The translations under genes and the position numbers were made by a program. The notes below the pieces were generated by a model. That model ran no database searches. It worked only from the letters and a program-made list of their open reading frames with translations, and was not told the DNA's origin. Shown piece after piece: positions 45,403 through 53,364 of a DNA stretch of 64,000 nucleotides; within the stretch, counting starts at the first letter, position 1; each line of letters opens with the position of its first letter. The stretch is from JACKAQ01 sp020634975 [NCBI: Calditrichia bacterium]. Lineage in GTDB: Bacteria; Calditrichota; Calditrichia; RBG-13-44-9. The stretch spans positions 2,666,001 to 2,730,000 of the forward strand of contig JACKAQ010000001.1 in the NCBI GenBank assembly GCA_020634975.1, written 5' to 3'.

Positions 45403-46497
45403 TTGAATCCCATTAAAAAAGTGCTAAAGTTCAATGCCATTTTGTGGGGCAGTTGGCTACCTGTTTCCACTGTGGCGCTGATTTTACAAAATCCGGGTGC
45501 GGTTTCGCTGCCCGTAATTTTGGCAATTTCGGCACTGCTGTTTGTTCCGGCAGTTGTGTTGAGTTTGCTGTGGTGGCCCATTTGCAACCAGATTCGCCGG
45601 AACCGGTTATCTGATGTTGTGTTTGCCGGCACCCACATTGCTTTGGGCGCCATTTTTGTTGTGCTTTGGCTGGCGATGGCTTCCGGCAGCGCAATTGTGC
45701 TATTCCCGGAAATCGTATCGCTGCCCATCGATTGGCAGGGAATTTTAGCCTGGCTGTTTCCCATCGGTATTTTGCTGTATGCCATCATTACCGGCGGATA
45801 TTATTGGCTGCTTTCGCCAAAAGTAATTGTTGCCGGCTCAACCCAAAAAAGCACGTTGCACACAGCACCGAAAACGCAACCGGTGCCGCACATCCAGCTG
45901 AATCCGCGGTTTATTTATGAAATGTTGAATTTTGCCCACGACAGCATCACCGGTTCTCCGGGAACAGCACGGAAAGTGCTGCGCACAACCATCGAAATGC
46001 TGCAACATGCCATCCGCAATAAATCCACTGATACATTGGCACTTGCCGACGAAATGACGTTTGTGCGCCATTATCTTGAACTCGAAAAATTGCGGCTCAA
46101 AGACCGTTTTCATTTTGAGGAAAATATTGATCCCAATTTGTTGGGCTATCCGATTCCGGCAATGATGCTGCAGCCACTGCTCGAAAACGCAATTGAACAC
46201 GGCATCGAAACTGCGGAAGATGGCGGCTGGATTCGCCTGAATATCAATCAACAGGATCAAAATGTGATTGCCGTAGTGGAAAACAGCGTTACAATCGCAC
46301 CTTCGCGGCGAGTTGAACGGCAAATGATTCAGCAAGATTTGTCGGGATTACGTAACCTTCAGCAAAGACTGGCACTTATCTACGGAAAAGATGTTCAGTT
46401 TTCCGCCCAATCCATCCCCGAGGAGCAGCTATTTCGGGTCAAGTTTTATCTTCCGGCTCGCCCTGCCGCACGAATTTCCGAAACCGTTTCCCAATAA
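45403..46497 (+). CDS. LytS/YehU-type histidine kinase lacking the usual phospho-acceptor His
   Basis: The 364-residue protein has four TM helices (about 10-28, 36-60, 72-96, 112-136). The His_kinase motif reads QLNPRFIYEMLNFA (165-178) where LytS-type kinases have Q-x-N-P-H-F-L-F-N; arginine R169 is in the histidine position. The ATPase domain has N-box MLQPLLENAIEHGIE and a degenerate glycine box DLSGLRNLQQRLALIYG. It may be an inactive or scaffold kinase. Start TTG 45403 follows CGGAGTCCGGG. No LytTR regulator is adjacent. Confidence 0.8.
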   Translation: MNPIKKVLKFNAILWGSWLPVSTVALILQNPGAVSLPVILAISALLFVPAVVLSLLWWPICNQIRRNRLSDVVFAGTHIALGAIFVVLWLAMASGSAIVLFPEIVSLPIDWQGILAWLFPIGILLYAIITGGYYWLLSPKVIVAGSTQKSTLHTAPKTQPVPHIQLNPRFIYEMLNFAHDSITGSPGTARKVLRTTIEMLQHAIRNKSTDTLALADEMTFVRHYLELEKLRLKDRFHFEENIDPNLLGYPIPAMMLQPLLENAIEHGIETAEDGGWIRLNINQQDQNVIAVVENSVTIAPSRRVERQMIQQDLSGLRNLQQRLALIYGKDVQFSAQSIPEEQLFRVKFYLPARPAARISETVSQ

Positions 46498-46509
46498 AAA
46501 AATCCTGCC

Positions 46510-46549
46510 AAAAAAAACGTCGCTACCATTTATTTAATGATAACGACGT
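46510..46549 (-). terminator. Intrinsic terminator of the zinc-ribbon/TPR gene
   Basis: ACGTCG (46518-46523) pairs with CGACGT (46544-46549), extended by more pairs with two mismatches. On the minus strand a run of eight Ts follows (complement of 46510-46517). Confidence 0.75.
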
Positions 46550-46590
46550 CTCAACCGAAGGAGGCGGTGATTGAAATATGCTATAAACAA

Positions 46591-47676
46591 TTAGTTTCTG
46601 GCGGTTGTGCTCTTTATTTCGAGCACGCTGCGCATTTTTTTCAGGATGTCATCGCTGCCGGGATTCACTTTCAAAATATTTTGGTAATGCGCCAACGCAC
46701 GATCGTAATCCTGTTCGTTGATCGCAATGGTTGCCAGATTATCAAAATGGCCGATCAGCTTGTTTTGCAAATCGAGTGCGGCGGAATTTTGGGGGTCCAT
46801 CGCCAGCGTTCGATTCACAAAATAAAGTGCGCTGCTGCTTTCCGGCGATAAAAATTGCTGGTTCTGAAATGCCATATTGGCCTTTACGATAAACGCCTGG
46901 ACCTGCTGTTGCTGCTCTTCCGACAGTGCAGTTGTGCCCTCGTTTTGCGGATTTATACGTCCGATGCGCTGGCTGGCCATTTCTGCTAACGGGTCATCCG
47001 GATATTCCGAAACAATCTGCTGATACAGCACCAACGCTTCTTCGTATTGCGCAGTGCTAAAATAGCTTTCCGCGCGGGAATAAATAGTGCCGGCGGTTTC
47101 CGGATTGTAATAAGCGACAAAATAAATACCCGTTGCAACCATAATAAAAACAATCGTTAAAACGGCGAAAACCATGCTGCTTTTTTCGCTATTGTTAACG
47201 GGCGGCGGTTGTGGTGTTTGGGCTTGTTCGCTGTAATAATCTGGCACATCGTCGTCCAATTCCTGAAATTCCGCATCGCGGGCAAACACATAATCTGCTT
47301 CGTTGGAAGCATCTACACCGGCATTTTGGGATGGTTGCGCGTTGCTGTTGCTTTTTTGCGAAACGGCTGTCAGCGAATTATCTTCCCCTGTTTCTGTTTG
47401 AATGACCGGCAAAAAAGGTGCTTCGTCAGACTCGTTTTGTCCGTCCACTGCTATCTGGCGATCGTCCGGGGTTGGTTTTTTTTCATCCCCATCAATTTGT
47501 AACATGCCGTTGATGCGGCGCTTTTGGTCTTGTTTTTTTGCAGCTTCCGCCGATTCCGCAACCGACACTTTTTTGATGGTTACAAAATCAATCCCATGTT
47601 CCGGACAAATATTACCTTCAATCCGTGAGTTGCACAGTTGGCAAAAGAAGGTCAGTTTTTCGGATCTTTGGTTCAT
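46591..47676 (-). CDS. Zinc-ribbon, single-TM and TPR protein
   Basis: The 361-residue protein starts with a zinc-ribbon-like FFCQLCNSRIEGNICPEHG (Cys12, Cys15, Cys24, His27). A long acidic, disordered region (about 30-165), one TM helix (about 170-192; MVFAVLTIVFIMVATGIYFVAYY) and a C-terminal TPR domain (about 195-350) with YEEALVLYQQIVSEYPDDPLAEMA follow. The topology would put the ribbon inside and the TPRs in the periplasm. AGGAGTG precedes the ATG. No known family was recognised; it may be a membrane scaffold. Confidence 0.7.
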   Translation of the reverse strand: MNQRSEKLTFFCQLCNSRIEGNICPEHGIDFVTIKKVSVAESAEAAKKQDQKRRINGMLQIDGDEKKPTPDDRQIAVDGQNESDEAPFLPVIQTETGEDNSLTAVSQKSNSNAQPSQNAGVDASNEADYVFARDAEFQELDDDVPDYYSEQAQTPQPPPVNNSEKSSMVFAVLTIVFIMVATGIYFVAYYNPETAGTIYSRAESYFSTAQYEEALVLYQQIVSEYPDDPLAEMASQRIGRINPQNEGTTALSEEQQQQVQAFIVKANMAFQNQQFLSPESSSALYFVNRTLAMDPQNSAALDLQNKLIGHFDNLATIAINEQDYDRALAHYQNILKVNPGSDDILKKMRSVLEIKSTTARN

Positions 47677-47980
47677 TAATTCACTCCTGATATAAAAACT
47701 TCATCCTGAATATGCATCTTTCTCCCGTTCAAAATTTGCGATTCAGAGAAAGTATTTTCTTGCAAAAAATCGGTAAAGATCGGTAAAAAATGCGAAAGAT
47801 TACACATTTCATTGTGTTCTATCGCAAATTCTCAATGACGGATTTTGAAACCTTTTTGAATGCCCGTCAATGCCGTAATCGTAAAAATATTGAATTTTAT
47901 GAATAATTTTTGGAGATTTTTTCAAAGGAAACGGCTTTGCAGCAAAAGCTACAAAGCCGTCAGGGAAGGAAAAGTTGGCT
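47677..47980. other. Intergenic region with a terminator hairpin
   Basis: A stem ACGGCTTTG/CAAAGCCGT (47931-47939 and 47952-47960) lies 20 bases after the stop of the minus-strand gene that ends at 47981. On the minus strand it is followed by TTCCTTT, so it is a likely terminator. A ten-base direct tandem repeat, ATCGGTAAA[G/A], at 47769-47788 is upstream of the zinc-ribbon/TPR gene. No gene is seen. Confidence 0.6.
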
Positions 47981-48379
47981 TTAAAACATCGAAGAATGTG
48001 GTTTGTCCATTTTTGGCGGTGTGGAAATGAACATTCGCCATTCATCTTCATCGTTAAATTGGCGGGTGATATCGGTGCTGCCGGTTTCGTTGCCGAGGCG
48101 TTGCAACTGCATTTTCAAAATGACATTATCGACGAGCGTTGCAATTTTGGAAACGCGGTGCTCCATCATTACGCTTTGAATGCGTTTCATGTAACGGGTC
48201 CATTTTTGCTCCAATACGCGCATGCCGCGAACGTCGATGGCAGCAATAAAACCTTCATCCAGCCGGGTAATTTCGCGATCAATCATGTAGCAAATCGATT
48301 TTAAATCTTCTTCATCGTAATAGTTGTTGATGGTGATATTTAACCGGCGCATCATTTGGTCTGCATTTACTGTAAACAT
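47981..48379 (-). CDS. Unknown small protein, possibly STAS-like
   Basis: The 132-residue protein has a regular strand-helix alternation: ITINNYYDEEDLKSICYMIDREITRL, FIAAIDVRGMRVLEQKW, IATLVDNVILKMQLQRL. The core FIAAIDVRGM resembles the central strand of STAS/SpoIIAA-like domains, but a clear match is lacking. AGGAGG stands nine bases before the ATG, so it is well translated. It is bracketed by a hairpin upstream and a terminator downstream. I do not recognise a family. Confidence 0.55.
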   Translation of the reverse strand: MFTVNADQMMRRLNITINNYYDEEDLKSICYMIDREITRLDEGFIAAIDVRGMRVLEQKWTRYMKRIQSVMMEHRVSKIATLVDNVILKMQLQRLGNETGSTDITRQFNDEDEWRMFISTPPKMDKPHSSMF

Positions 48380-48477
48380 GGCCCAAGCCTCCTTGTTGAA
48401 TATTCCGTCCCTGGTTTTTCTATTTTCTGCGATAAAAATTTTATAAACTTAAGTTGAATAAAACCAATATTCGAAGC

Positions 48478-48524
48478 ACCTTCCCTTCTGCCCTTCGATG
48501 TCCCGAAAGACAGAATGGGAAGGT
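48478..48524. repeat. Long hairpin in gene-free stretch 48380-48684
   Basis: ACCTTCCC-TTCTG (48478-48490) pairs with CAGAA-T-GGGAAGGT (48511-48524), 13 pairs with one bulge. There is no T-run. It is the only notable structure in the 305 bases between the broken aminotransferase and the next start. Confidence 0.6.
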
Positions 48525-48684
48525 CAACGAATCAGCAGCTAACATACTTACTTATCTCTGTCATCACTTACTTAACTTGTCCCAAAGTCATCGTTCAGTT
48601 ATAAGATATTTGATTTACTAACGCATCGTTTATCAGATGTCACAGAAAAACGAAACCAATTTTTTGAGGGAAGAAAAGCGGAAA

Positions 48685-49259
48685 TCAACCGACGGGATTT
48701 GTCAGCGCAGCACGCAATTGGCGAATAGCGGTGCGAATGTTTTCTGTAGAAATACCGTAAGACAGGCGAATAAACCTGTCGCCGCGGTTGCCGAACGCGT
48801 TTCCGTGAACGGTAATTACCTTTGCCGGATGCGGAAAATAGCGGGATGCGCACTCGATTTCGGAAAGTTGCGGAATGTTAGAAAATACGAACAAGCCACC
48901 ATCCGGTGCTGCCGTTTGCCAGCCGGAAAATGGGCGCAATTCGGTGAGCAACAGGTTGCGGCGATGCAACTCGTCCAGCCGGTTATTTTCAATCAGCGGT
49001 TGCCAGTGGCGTTCAAAAATGAGCGTTGCAACGTGTTGTAATATCAACGGTGCACAAGTCATAAAGTATTGATGAACAAGGATTAACGCCGAACTTTCTG
49101 GCGCAGGTGCAATCAGCCCGCCGAGCCGCCAGCCGGTCAATCCAGCCTATTTTGAGAGATTGGAAACTACAATTGCGCGGTCGGAAAGTTCTCGGATGCT
49201 GCGCGGTTTTTCATCACAAAAATACAATATGCCGATTTAGTGACCTGCCCGATTTTCAT
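48685..49259 (-). pseudogene. PLP-dependent aminotransferase remnant (class I/II)
   Basis: The C-terminal 40% of a class I/II aminotransferase is readable: FCDEKPRSIRELSDRAIVVSNLSK with the PLP lysine, a TAG stop (49149-49147), then AGLTGWRLGGLIAP and a typical small domain to 48685. The large N-terminal domain is absent. Only an ATG at 49259 and a few codons, in another frame, remain after the deacylase stop at 49275. So there is both a deletion and a nonsense codon. Its position in a lysine-riboswitch operon suggests it was a diaminopimelate-pathway or related aminotransferase. Confidence 0.85.
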
Positions 49260-49274
49260 TGTTTCCCTCGATAG

Positions 49275-50315
49275 CTACAAAATTTGCGATTGATTTTTGG
49301 GACGCGCAATTGCCGGTGTTTCGGCTGCCAGCGTGGCAATCAACCGCTGATAAATTTCCGAAGCTGCGTATAATTCCGATATCGCAACGGATTCGTTGGG
49401 CGTGTGCGCATCCAGAATATTGCCGGGACCAACCATCATTGTTGGACAAATTTGCGAAAAATACGCTGCATCGGACCCGAAAGAAACCGGCGAATGGTTG
49501 AATCCGGTTGGCACGAACAGCTCGACCGGATCGCTGTGGGCAATAATTTCGACAGTTACATCCGGTAATAAATGTGCGTTCAGCAGCGAAATAGCTGTTG
49601 CCGCATCATCCACCAATCGCACACAGACAGTTGCGGTGGCGCGTTCGGCCAGCGTGTTTGCAGCTTCGCCGCCGCTAATTTTCCCGATGTTGACGGTTGC
49701 TTTTCCGGCAGTTGGCGAATCGCCCCAATCCAGCGCTTCCAGTTTTGCCAATTGAGACAGCAGCAGGCTGATGGCGGATTTTCCGTGCGCCGGATAACCG
49801 GAGTGTACCGCTACGCCGTTTGCGCTCAATTCGAAAATCAGCACACCTTTTTGGGCGCTGACCAGTTGGTTGCCCGTCGGCTCGCCGTTGATAATAAACC
49901 GCGCGGGATAGTGCTCTTCCAAAAATGTTTGGGCACCGCAACTATCTGTTTCTTCGCCAATTACGACCAGCAAACCGGCGCGCCAGCGCAAATACTCCGG
50001 CAGATTGGCCAGCGCGTGCAGCATGGCAACCAGTGCGCCTTTGGCATCGCAGGCACCGCGGCCATAAATTCTGCCATCAGAAATATTGGCGAGAATATGC
50101 GGTGGAACCGTATCGCAATGTGTGGTGAGCAGGATATCCGGTGAGCTTTCCCATCCGGCCAGCAGATTGAACCGTTCCGGCGCAACCGGAAAAGATTGAA
50201 CCTGCAGCCCGAGCCGCCCGAAAGTTCGGGTGAGCAGCTGCAACACGGCAGTTTCGTTCCCGGTCGGGGAAGCCGTGTTGATTAAATCTGTCAGAAGTGT
50301 TTCAATTTGCCACAT
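49275..50315 (-). CDS. M20 family deacylase/desuccinylase under lysine riboswitch
   Basis: The 346-residue protein has the M20 metal site: H in TTHCDTVPPH, D in YGRGACDAKGALVAML, EE in IGEETDSCG (catalytic base), E in INGEPTG and H in GPGNILDAHTPNE. The dimerisation domain begins at VAVHSGYPAHGKSA. Family members include ArgE, DapE and LysK. The lysine riboswitch upstream makes a DapE- or LysK-like step in lysine synthesis the best guess. The ATG at 50315 follows the riboswitch terminator directly; a longer frame to 50390 would run through it and is rejected. Confidence 0.85.
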   Translation of the reverse strand: MWQIETLLTDLINTASPTGNETAVLQLLTRTFGRLGLQVQSFPVAPERFNLLAGWESSPDILLTTHCDTVPPHILANISDGRIYGRGACDAKGALVAMLHALANLPEYLRWRAGLLVVIGEETDSCGAQTFLEEHYPARFIINGEPTGNQLVSAQKGVLIFELSANGVAVHSGYPAHGKSAISLLLSQLAKLEALDWGDSPTAGKATVNIGKISGGEAANTLAERATATVCVRLVDDAATAISLLNAHLLPDVTVEIIAHSDPVELFVPTGFNHSPVSFGSDAAYFSQICPTMMVGPGNILDAHTPNESVAISELYAASEIYQRLIATLAAETPAIARPKNQSQIL

Positions 50316-50322
50316 AATCAAA

Positions 50323-50369
50323 AATGGGTTAATGGTTTGGGACGAAGCAGCCCAAATCATCAACCCATT
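50323..50369 (-). terminator. Riboswitch-controlled terminator hairpin
   Basis: AATGGGTT/AACCCATT (50323-50330 and 50362-50369) encloses TTTGGG/CCCAAA (50336-50341 and 50351-50356). On the minus strand the stem ends in ATTTTTG, a T-run. Its promoter-side arm overlaps a competing hairpin CCAT-CGAA-ATGG (complement of 50366-50377), so it can be switched. It lies eight bases before the deacylase ATG. Confidence 0.8.
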
Positions 50370-50402
50370 TCGATGGTAAACAACTGTCAACAGAAATTGG
50401 TT

Positions 50403-50577
50403 GAGTCATAGCGCTCCATCCGGTTTTCAGATGACAGTCTACAAGATTTTTTCCTGCAGCCCAACACCGGCGTTCCTGTGTGTCCGATGTTTCGGCCACG
50501 ACTCCTTTCAGCCGCATCTGCAATCGAGTAGCAGGTCTCTCGATGCGCTTACTGATAATCGTGGCGCCTCTATGCTC
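50403..50577 (-). ncRNA. Lysine riboswitch (L box)
   Basis: The 175-base minus-strand leader carries the L-box core in order: CATAGAGGCGC, AGTAAGCGC, GGCTGAAAGGAGTCGTGGCC, GCCGGTGTTGGGCTG, GACTGTCATCTG and GGAGCGCTATGAC. P1 is CATAG/CTATG, extended by GAG/CTC; other helices include GCCACGA/TCGTGGC, CGCATC/GATGCG and CTGCAGGA/TCTTGTAG. It binds lysine and controls transcription of the deacylase (and formerly the aminotransferase) through the terminator at 50323-50369. Length and order equal known lysine riboswitches. Confidence 0.92.
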
Positions 50578-50798
50578 TGCGCAAAACCTAACCGTTGAAT
50601 GACAAAAAGGCAAGTTGTTTTTTCAAAATTATACTTTTCTCGCAAATACTTGAAAAAATAAACCTTTGGCTGGGGAAAATGGGAAAAACGGCATTGGCGG
50701 GAAAAAAAACGAGTGAGAAAAAATGCCGGTTATGGGGAAAACGAGTGATTGTTCCGGTCGATTTCATCCAGAAACCGTGAGCTGATTCCGTAAAAAAA

Positions 50799-51809
50799 TC
50801 AATTCACGGCTAAAACGATATCTTCGTGCACTTCATGTTCAGCGGCAATTTCGCGGGAAATAACGGTCGCGAAAATTTCAACCAAATCCGGATCAAACTG
50901 GATTCCGGCGTTTCTGCGGATTTCCTGAAGTGCGCTGTTTTTGGTAACGCCCTGGCGATAACAGCGGTTGGAAACCAGCGCTTCGTACGCATCGATGATG
51001 GCGATAATCCGGGAAAATTCAGGAATCGCTTTGCCTTTCAGTCCGTCGGGATAGCCGCTGCCATCGAACCGCTCGTGATGGTGGCGGACAACGGAGGCAA
51101 CTTCGGTCAGCTCGCTGATTTCGCCGATAATTTTGCTGCCGATTTCCGGGTGATCGCGGGCGATGCGGTATTCGTAATCTTCCAATCCGTCCGCTTTTTT
51201 GAGGATGCTGTCCGGAATGCCCAGCTTGCCGATATCATGTAAAAATGCGCTGATCTGCAGCACGTATTCTTCTTCGGGACTCAACTCCAGCTCTTTGCCC
51301 ATTAACATTGCCAGATGTGCAACACGTTGGGAATGTCCGCAGGTGTATGCATCCTTTGCGTCCAGCGCGCGCATCAGTACTTTAAGCGCCTTGATGAGAA
51401 TAGGTGTTTTTAAGTTGTGGCTTTTGTTGTATTTAAGTTGGTTTCTGGTGATGTTCTTTTCGATGACAATCGGCAGTTCGTTGAGGCTGGTGGGTTTCAC
51501 AAGATAATCGACAACGCCAATTTCCAGCGCCCGCCGCACCAGTTCCAGATCGTTGATGCTGGTGAGCAGCACAATGGGAATATCCAGATACATTTTGGCG
51601 ATCTGCTCGGCAATCTGAACACCGTCCATTTCCGGCATGTTCACATCGCTGATGATGAGATCCAGCTTTTCCCGTTTTATGATATCAATTCCGCCAGTTG
51701 CGGAATAGGCGAGATGGGCGTCGTATCCGTTTGAGCGGATGGTTTCATACAACATTTCGCCGTAGGCGAGATCATCCTCGATAATCAGGATCGTTTTCTT
51801 CCCTGACAT
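50799..51809 (-). CDS. Response regulator with HD-GYP domain (RpfG-like c-di-GMP phosphodiesterase)
   Basis: The 336-residue protein has a receiver domain (1-120) with D55 as phospho-acceptor (ISDVNMPEMDG) and K105 in LVKP. The HD-GYP domain (about 140-325) has H191-D192 in FLHDIGKLGIPD, HHHERFDGSGYPDGLKG (243-259) and the later IIAIIDAYEALVSNRCYR. All metal and GYP residues are kept, so it should hydrolyse cyclic di-GMP. A GGAG site precedes the ATG. No partner kinase is adjacent, so it could be fed by any of the orphan kinases in the region. Confidence 0.93.
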   Translation of the reverse strand: MSGKKTILIIEDDLAYGEMLYETIRSNGYDAHLAYSATGGIDIIKREKLDLIISDVNMPEMDGVQIAEQIAKMYLDIPIVLLTSINDLELVRRALEIGVVDYLVKPTSLNELPIVIEKNITRNQLKYNKSHNLKTPILIKALKVLMRALDAKDAYTCGHSQRVAHLAMLMGKELELSPEEEYVLQISAFLHDIGKLGIPDSILKKADGLEDYEYRIARDHPEIGSKIIGEISELTEVASVVRHHHERFDGSGYPDGLKGKAIPEFSRIIAIIDAYEALVSNRCYRQGVTKNSALQEIRRNAGIQFDPDLVEIFATVISREIAAEHEVHEDIVLAVN

Positions 51810-51907
51810 ATCATCTCCTTATGATTTTGGCACTCACCTTGCGACGCTTAAAACCGGCGAATCCTTCTCCGAAAAGAAGCATTCGCCATAAACCGTTTTA
51901 ATCATTT

Positions 51908-53086
51908 TCAGGAAAATGCCGGAATTCCTGTAATATCCTGCCCGATGATGAGGGTGTGGATATCGTGCGTTCCTTCGTAAGTCTTCACCGTTTCCAGATT
52001 ACACATGTGGCGCATGGTCTGGTATTCCGCTGTGATGCCGTTCGCGCCGAGCACATCCCGCGCTAAACGGGCAATTTCCAGAGCGTGATACACATTGTTC
52101 CGTTTTGCCATGGAAACCTGGTTAAATTTCATTTTATTCTGATCTTTCAATCGTCCAAGCTGTAAAGACATCAGCTGCATTTTGGTAATTTCGTTTACCA
52201 TGTGCACCAGTTTTTGCTGAACGAGCTGATACGCAGCAATCGGTTTATCGAACTGGATGCGCGATTTGGCGTAGTTCAGCGCTTCGTCGTAACATGCCAT
52301 TGCTGCGCCCATCACGCCCCACGCGATACCGTAACGCGCTTGCGTTAAGCACATCAGCGGCGATTTCAAATGTCCCGTTTCCGGTAACAGGTTTTCAGCC
52401 GGAATGCGGCAATCCTGCAAAATCAATTCCGATGTGATCGATGCCCGCAGCGAATGTTTGTGCAACATTTCCGGTGCGGAAAAACCGGGTGTTCCTTTTT
52501 CAACCAAAAATCCGCGAATAATGCCGTCCAGTTTTGCCCAGACAATCGCAACATCTGCGGGTGTTCCGTTGGTGATCCACATTTTTGCGCCGTTCAGAAC
52601 ATACGAATTACCGTCTTTTACAGCAGTTGTAACCATCCCGCCGGGATTGGAACCGTAATCCGGTTCCGTCAGCCCAAAGCAGCCGATGGCTTCACCGGAA
52701 GCCAGTTTCGGCAGCCAGCGATCGCGTTGTTTATCGGTGCCAAAAGTGTAAATGGGATACATCACTAACGCACCCTGAACCGATGCAGCACTTCGGATAC
52801 CGCTGTCGCCGCGTTCCAATTCCTGCATCATAATGCCGTACGCGACGTTGTTCACGCCGGCGCAACCGTATTTTTCGGGTAAATTCGCGCCGAACAATCC
52901 GAGTTCAGCCATTTCGCGTGTCAGTTCTGTGGGAAATTTGGCAGATTGGTAGGCATTTTCAATGACCGGCATAACCCGTTCACTCACCCATTCGCGAACA
53001 GCAGAGCGAATCATCTTTTCTTCATCGCTCAATAAGCTGTCGAGATCAAAATAATCTGGAGCTTCAAATTGTTTCATATGTTTCAA
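51908..53086 (-). CDS. gcdH: Glutaryl-CoA dehydrogenase-type acyl-CoA dehydrogenase
   Basis: The 392-residue flavoenzyme has ACAD motifs CFGLTEPDYGSNPGGM and KMWITNGTPADVAIVWAKL. The catalytic glutamate E371 is in VKTYEGTHDIHTLIIGQDITG, whose YEGTHDIH context is characteristic of glutaryl-CoA dehydrogenase. The N-terminal FDLDSLLSDEEKMIRSAVREWV also fits this group. It would act in lysine/tryptophan breakdown with decarboxylation to crotonyl-CoA. Start is ATG 53086 or 53077; GAAGGA precedes both and is covered by a possible hairpin. Confidence 0.88.
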   Translation of the reverse strand: MKHMKQFEAPDYFDLDSLLSDEEKMIRSAVREWVSERVMPVIENAYQSAKFPTELTREMAELGLFGANLPEKYGCAGVNNVAYGIMMQELERGDSGIRSAASVQGALVMYPIYTFGTDKQRDRWLPKLASGEAIGCFGLTEPDYGSNPGGMVTTAVKDGNSYVLNGAKMWITNGTPADVAIVWAKLDGIIRGFLVEKGTPGFSAPEMLHKHSLRASITSELILQDCRIPAENLLPETGHLKSPLMCLTQARYGIAWGVMGAAMACYDEALNYAKSRIQFDKPIAAYQLVQQKLVHMVNEITKMQLMSLQLGRLKDQNKMKFNQVSMAKRNNVYHALEIARLARDVLGANGITAEYQTMRHMCNLETVKTYEGTHDIHTLIIGQDITGIPAFS

Positions 53087-53088
53087 AT

Positions 53089-53147
53089 CCTTCTCATTTA
53101 ATGGCAGATTGACCTATAGAAGCCCAAATTTATTGAAAGTGAGAAGG
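53089..53147 (-). promoter_or_regulatory. Possible ribosome-site-masking hairpin and operator before gcdH
   Basis: CCTTCTCA (53089-53096) is the exact complement of TGAGAAGG (53140-53147), extended imperfectly by TTTAA/TTGAA. In the minus-strand mRNA one arm contains the GAGAAGGA ribosome site of gcdH. A perfect palindrome TCACATGTGA lies further upstream at 53218-53227. Confidence 0.4.
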
Positions 53148-53295
53148 TTTGGCAAGCTCATATAAAATCTGCCACCAAACAAACCACAGCGTGTAAAAAA
53201 ACAAATTTTTTGGACATTCACATGTGAGGAATTTGACGAAAGTGATATTACTTTTTTTAAAATAAATACTGGTGAGATCTCAATTTTGCACAAAA

Positions 53296-53319
53296 CAGGG
53301 CAGGTGTTCACCTGCCCTG
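53296..53319 (-). terminator. Intrinsic terminator of the Lon-like gene
   Basis: Perfect 11-bp inverted repeat CAGGGCAGGTG/CACCTGCCCTG around TT. On the minus strand it is followed by TTTTG. Confidence 0.8.
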
Positions 53320-53364
53320 AAGATCATTATATCGTGTCAGATTTGGCAGAAAATTTTCCGGAGC

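Noticed and set aside
49275-50390. Deacylase start upstream at 50390
   Set aside because: That start lies within the riboswitch leader and would translate the terminator hairpin; ATG 50315 begins the family alignment.
50329-50613. Minus-strand frame of 94 codons upstream of the deacylase
   Set aside because: It lies over the lysine riboswitch and terminator; the RNA structure explains the sequence better.
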